DNA from: Planctomycetota bacterium
GTDB lineage: Bacteria > Planctomycetota > Phycisphaerae > Sedimentisphaerales > Anaerobacaceae
Direction: 5' to 3'
Assembly (NCBI GenBank): GCA_022567055.1
Contig: JADFHU010000274.1
Coordinates: 1 to 7,268 of the forward strand
Length of the DNA stretch: 7,268 bases
How positions within the stretch are numbered: position 1 is the first letter of the stretch; each line of letters opens with the position of its first letter. Both the position numbers and the translations under genes were made by a program. This document shows, piece by piece, positions 5,231 through 7,268 of the stretch. The notes under the pieces are model-generated. The model did no database searches. It was not told the DNA's origin and saw nothing but the letters and a program-made list of their open reading frames with translations.

Positions 5231-6224
5231 GCGATGATTCACCTAGTCCAGTAACGGCCCCATTGTCGTAATCGAGGCTCTCTAGGGCATCGACGCGCTG
5301 GGCCTGTTGCTCCAGGCCCCAGTCTGATTCGGCCTCATCGAACTGGACCCGATCCAGGATGGAGGTCTTGGTCTCCAGGACCTTGCGGACGACCTCGCCG
5401 AAGGTCCGCACCGGGGACCCCACCAAACCGCCGCCCTCCTCCAGTTCGGCGATGCCGCCGCGGTAGACCGAGGTCGGGCGCATCAGGTTGTGAAAGATCA
5501 GGGCGGCCGTCTTGGCCTGCTTGATCTTGGACTCGCTCAGCCGGTCCAGCGCCTGTTGTAGATAGTCGGCCGCCTGCTTGGGCAAGGTCGGCACCTGGAG
5601 TCGGAGGGTCTCCAGATGGTCGCCCGCCTCTGCGTTTTGACCTTGCTCCAGCAGGATCTGGAGCAGTCGGATACGCGCCGCGACATTGCCGGGCGAGGCG
5701 TCTACAATGGCCTGCAGGTGGCGGACCATGCCCTCTTGCCGTTCCGCGTCATCCTGGGCCCGGGCATAGAGTTCGACCAGTTTGTACTGGGCCATCAGAT
5801 GCCGGGGCGCCTGCTCCACCACGCGGATGAGTTCCTCGCGAGCCTGGTCGTCCAATCCTTGGGCCAAGTAGATCTCCGCCAGGATCAGACGCACCGCGAT
5901 ATTCTCCGGATCGAGGATCAGGGCCTTTTCGACGGGGACCAGGGCCCGCTCGGGGTCGTCGTCGCGCAGATAGGTCAGGCCGAGATTGGCATAGCCCAGG
6001 GGATCGCAGGGCAGGGCCTGGATCAAGTGGGTAAACTCCGCTTGAGCCGCCTCGAGGCGGTTCTCTTGCAAATAGGCCAGGCCGAGGTTGCGGTGGGAGA
6101 GGATGGTGTCGAAGACTTCAGGTTCGGCCTGCGGCGTGTAGGTGAGGTAGACAAGGAGCCCTATGAGAACGATGAAGGGAAACGCCCGTGTAATGACCCT
6201 CGTCTGTATCTGCCGATCACTCAT
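5214..6224 (-). CDS. Membrane-anchored TPR protein, C-terminal domain apparently truncated
   Basis: The product is 336 residues, ATG 6222-6224 (AGGGG just upstream) to TAA 5214-5216. Residues 14-29 (AFPFIVLIGLLVYLTY) form one hydrophobic helix, a signal anchor placing the rest outside the cytoplasm. Tetratricopeptide repeats follow at about 42-75, 76-109, 110-143 and 144-181, with a weaker fifth to about 212. A linker (residues 240-290, with IFHNLMRPTSVYRGGIAELE) leads to VQFDEAESDWGLEQQ and ESLDYDN at 293-321. This resembles the opening of FG-GAP/VCBS domains (F.DVT...GL... then DYDNDGDLDL). The match stops at DYDN and the protein ends 15 residues later, overlapping the next gene. TPR domains bind proteins; a scaffold or assembly role for the neighbouring cytochrome/molybdoenzyme system is plausible. 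TPR partners of nitrite oxidoreductase in anammox bacteria are a loose precedent, not shown homology. Confidence 0.85.
   Translation of the reverse strand: MSDRQIQTRVITRAFPFIVLIGLLVYLTYTPQAEPEVFDTILSHRNLGLAYLQENRLEAAQAEFTHLIQALPCDPLGYANLGLTYLRDDDPERALVPVEKALILDPENIAVRLILAEIYLAQGLDDQAREELIRVVEQAPRHLMAQYKLVELYARAQDDAERQEGMVRHLQAIVDASPGNVAARIRLLQILLEQGQNAEAGDHLETLRLQVPTLPKQAADYLQQALDRLSESKIKQAKTAALIFHNLMRPTSVYRGGIAELEEGGGLVGSPVRTFGEVVRKVLETKTSILDRVQFDEAESDWGLEQQAQRVDALESLDYDNGAVTGLGESSHAYRK
5239..5244 (-). promoter_or_regulatory. Shine-Dalgarno AGGTGA deciding the radical SAM start
   Basis: On the - strand AGGTGA ends 8 bases before ATG 5228-5230. The alternative GTG start (5240-5242) lies inside this ribosome-binding site, which argues against it. 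The site sits inside the end of the TPR gene. Confidence 0.5.
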
Positions 6225-6309
6225 TGACCCCTTCCTACGCTAGCAGCGTGCGGCAACCTGCACCCAGAGATACCCTGCCACGGATCGAGTATGTTGGCCG
6301 CCACGCACC

Positions 6310-6936
6310 TCATAACCCACAGGGACACTCGTGCTCATCCGTAATAGGACCGGGCGCGGAGGGCGTGAGCGCCATGACCGCAGGCTCGACCTCCAGACGT
6401 TGGCATTCAGAATCGAGGAAATCGACCAAGGCCTGGCCCACGTTTCGATAGAAGTCCAGGCGTGTCTCCTGCAAGAGGCGCCTCCCCACCGAGGGGACCC
6501 AACACCCCGCATGCTCCTTCAGAAAGGCCTGCGCCGCGTCGCCGCATACCTGGGCGTTGCTCTCTTCGTTCCGATCCAGGGCGTACCTCTCTTTGGTGAG
6601 CAGCCAGTGCATGAACTCCATCTCCACCCCGACGAAATCGACCCGTTCTCCCGCCGCGACCTGCATGCCGAAGGCCTGGTAGAAACCCGAGATATCCGCC
6701 AAGAGTTGGGTCTTGTTAAAGCCGTGCGTATTTACATACTCGATCTCGTTCATCGCAATGCCCCCGCCCACCGTCAGAGAGAACAGCAGGGCGTACTCTC
6801 TCCGCAGTGCCTCGAGGGAGCAGCTCTGCAGGGACTCCCGAAAAAGCTCCAGCTCTTGAAGGGCCGCGAATAGATCGGGCGTTGGCTGCCGAAAACAAGC
6901 GCCCAAGATCTTGTAGGGCTCGATGGATGGGTTCAT
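6310..6936 (-). CDS. TorD/NarJ-family molybdoenzyme chaperone
   Basis: The product is 208 residues, ATG 6934-6936 to TGA 6310-6312, a usual length for TorD/DmsD/NarJ chaperones. It is all-helical in character. Family hallmarks include LRREYALLFSL (44-54), ADISGFYQAFG (80-90), VDFVGVEMEFMHWLLTKE (99-116, the conserved acidic block) and a C-terminal helix pair with FLKEHAGCWV and FYRNVGQALVDFL. Such proteins are cytoplasmic and hold the catalytic subunit of a DMSO reductase-family enzyme during molybdenum-cofactor insertion and, often, before Tat export. The ATG overlaps the upstream cytochrome stop (ATGA), with GAGGA 7 bases before it, so the genes are translationally coupled. The tail HECPCGL (202-208) carries His and two Cys, a possible metal site. 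The client enzyme is not in the window; type II enzymes such as nitrite oxidoreductase or nitrate reductase are candidates (inference). An 85-base gap with no clear promoter precedes the TPR gene. Confidence 0.85.
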   Translation of the reverse strand: MNPSIEPYKILGACFRQPTPDLFAALQELELFRESLQSCSLEALRREYALLFSLTVGGGIAMNEIEYVNTHGFNKTQLLADISGFYQAFGMQVAAGERVDFVGVEMEFMHWLLTKERYALDRNEESNAQVCGDAAQAFLKEHAGCWVPSVGRRLLQETRLDFYRNVGQALVDFLDSECQRLEVEPAVMALTPSAPGPITDEHECPCGL

Positions 6937-7268
6937 TGGAGCGTCCTCAAGTAGGCTGCCATGTCCCGGAAGTCATGCTCCGTGACTTCCTCCGGGTATT
7001 CGGGCATGGTGGATAGCCCCGTCGCAGGCGTGAAGTAACCCGGTGCCGGGACGACGACCTGATTCGGGTGCTTGAGCGAATCCAGCAGGTAATCGAGACG
7101 GAAGATGGCGCCTGTATAGCTCAGGTCGGGACCCACATCCTTGACGGCCACCGCGCCGGGTAGGTTGTGACACTTGACGCACTCCATCGTATTGACGAGC
7201 CTCTCGCCCTTCTTCACGTCGGCCTCGGGAAAGCCGACGGCAATGTTCTGCAGACTGGCGGCAGGGAC
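6933..7268 (-). CDS. c-type cytochrome, C-terminal part (5' end outside window)
   Basis: The frame is open from the right edge of the window to TGA 6933-6935, giving the last 111 residues. A GTG at 7215-7217 is an internal Val codon rather than a likely start, because coding continues upstream (NIAVGFPEAD before it) and no signal peptide follows it. One heme c site, C30VKC33H34, is followed by VGPDLSYTGAIFRLDYLL and by TMPEYPEEVTEHDF, where Met88 is the likely distal ligand. The end, FRDMAAYLRTL, is the usual C-terminal helix of class I cytochrome c. It should act in the periplasm as an electron carrier or cytochrome subunit. Overlap with the TorD-like gene ties it to a molybdoenzyme system. 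Upstream domains, such as further hemes or a membrane anchor, cannot be seen. Confidence 0.85.
   Translation of the reverse strand, partial: VPAASLQNIAVGFPEADVKKGERLVNTMECVKCHNLPGAVAVKDVGPDLSYTGAIFRLDYLLDSLKHPNQVVVPAPGYFTPATGLSTMPEYPEEVTEHDFRDMAAYLRTLQ

Noticed and set aside
5616..6227. 203-residue + strand ORF, Gln/Gly/Asp-rich
   Set aside because: It is the exact antisense shadow of the TPR repeats; its periodic appearance mirrors them.
6331..6873. 180-residue + strand ORF
   Set aside because: It is antisense to the TorD-like gene, which has clear family motifs and a coupled start.

Overview
The window is GC-rich and gene-dense. It reads like the genome of a respiratory chemolithotroph from the nitrogen cycle. 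A HAO-type octaheme cytochrome c, a TorD/NarJ-type chaperone coupled to a c-type cytochrome, two radical SAM proteins and a TPR protein together suggest a Nitrospirota- or NC10-like bacterium. That assignment is an inference from gene content; there is no rRNA or other phylogenetic marker here.

Left edge, + strand (1-639): the C-terminal end of an unrecognised protein runs in from outside the window. It is followed by a 56-residue single-helix membrane protein or lipoprotein that starts with TTG behind a clear Shine-Dalgarno, and then by a doubtful 75-residue ORF. All three share one reading frame, with TAG separating each from the next. They converge on the - strand genes across about 58 bases that hold nothing I can identify.

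HAO-like module, - strand (698-2841): a candidate promoter with a perfect 7+7 inverted repeat over the likely start of transcription drives an octaheme cytochrome c of the hydroxylamine oxidoreductase family. Its stop codon directly abuts the start of an 8-helix membrane protein. That membrane protein is an internal duplication (4+4 helices) with matched histidines and no heme c motif. The pair looks like a periplasmic multiheme enzyme with a dedicated membrane partner of an unfamiliar type.

Between modules (2850-3112): there is a GC-rich hairpin behind the last radical SAM gene and a stretch of coding-like - strand sequence in two frames, probably the remnant of a broken gene.

Right-hand operon, - strand (3113-7268 and beyond): a c-type cytochrome (5' end outside the window), a TorD-like chaperone overlapping it by 4 bases, a membrane-anchored TPR protein whose C-terminus looks cut off at the start of an FG-GAP/VCBS-like domain, a radical SAM protein with CX4CX2C spacing that overlaps the TPR gene, and a COG0731-like radical SAM protein 9 bases further on. 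The chaperone and cytochrome imply that genes for a molybdenum (DMSO reductase-family) enzyme lie just outside the window. The TPR and radical SAM proteins are then candidate assembly, scaffold or modification factors; this is inference.
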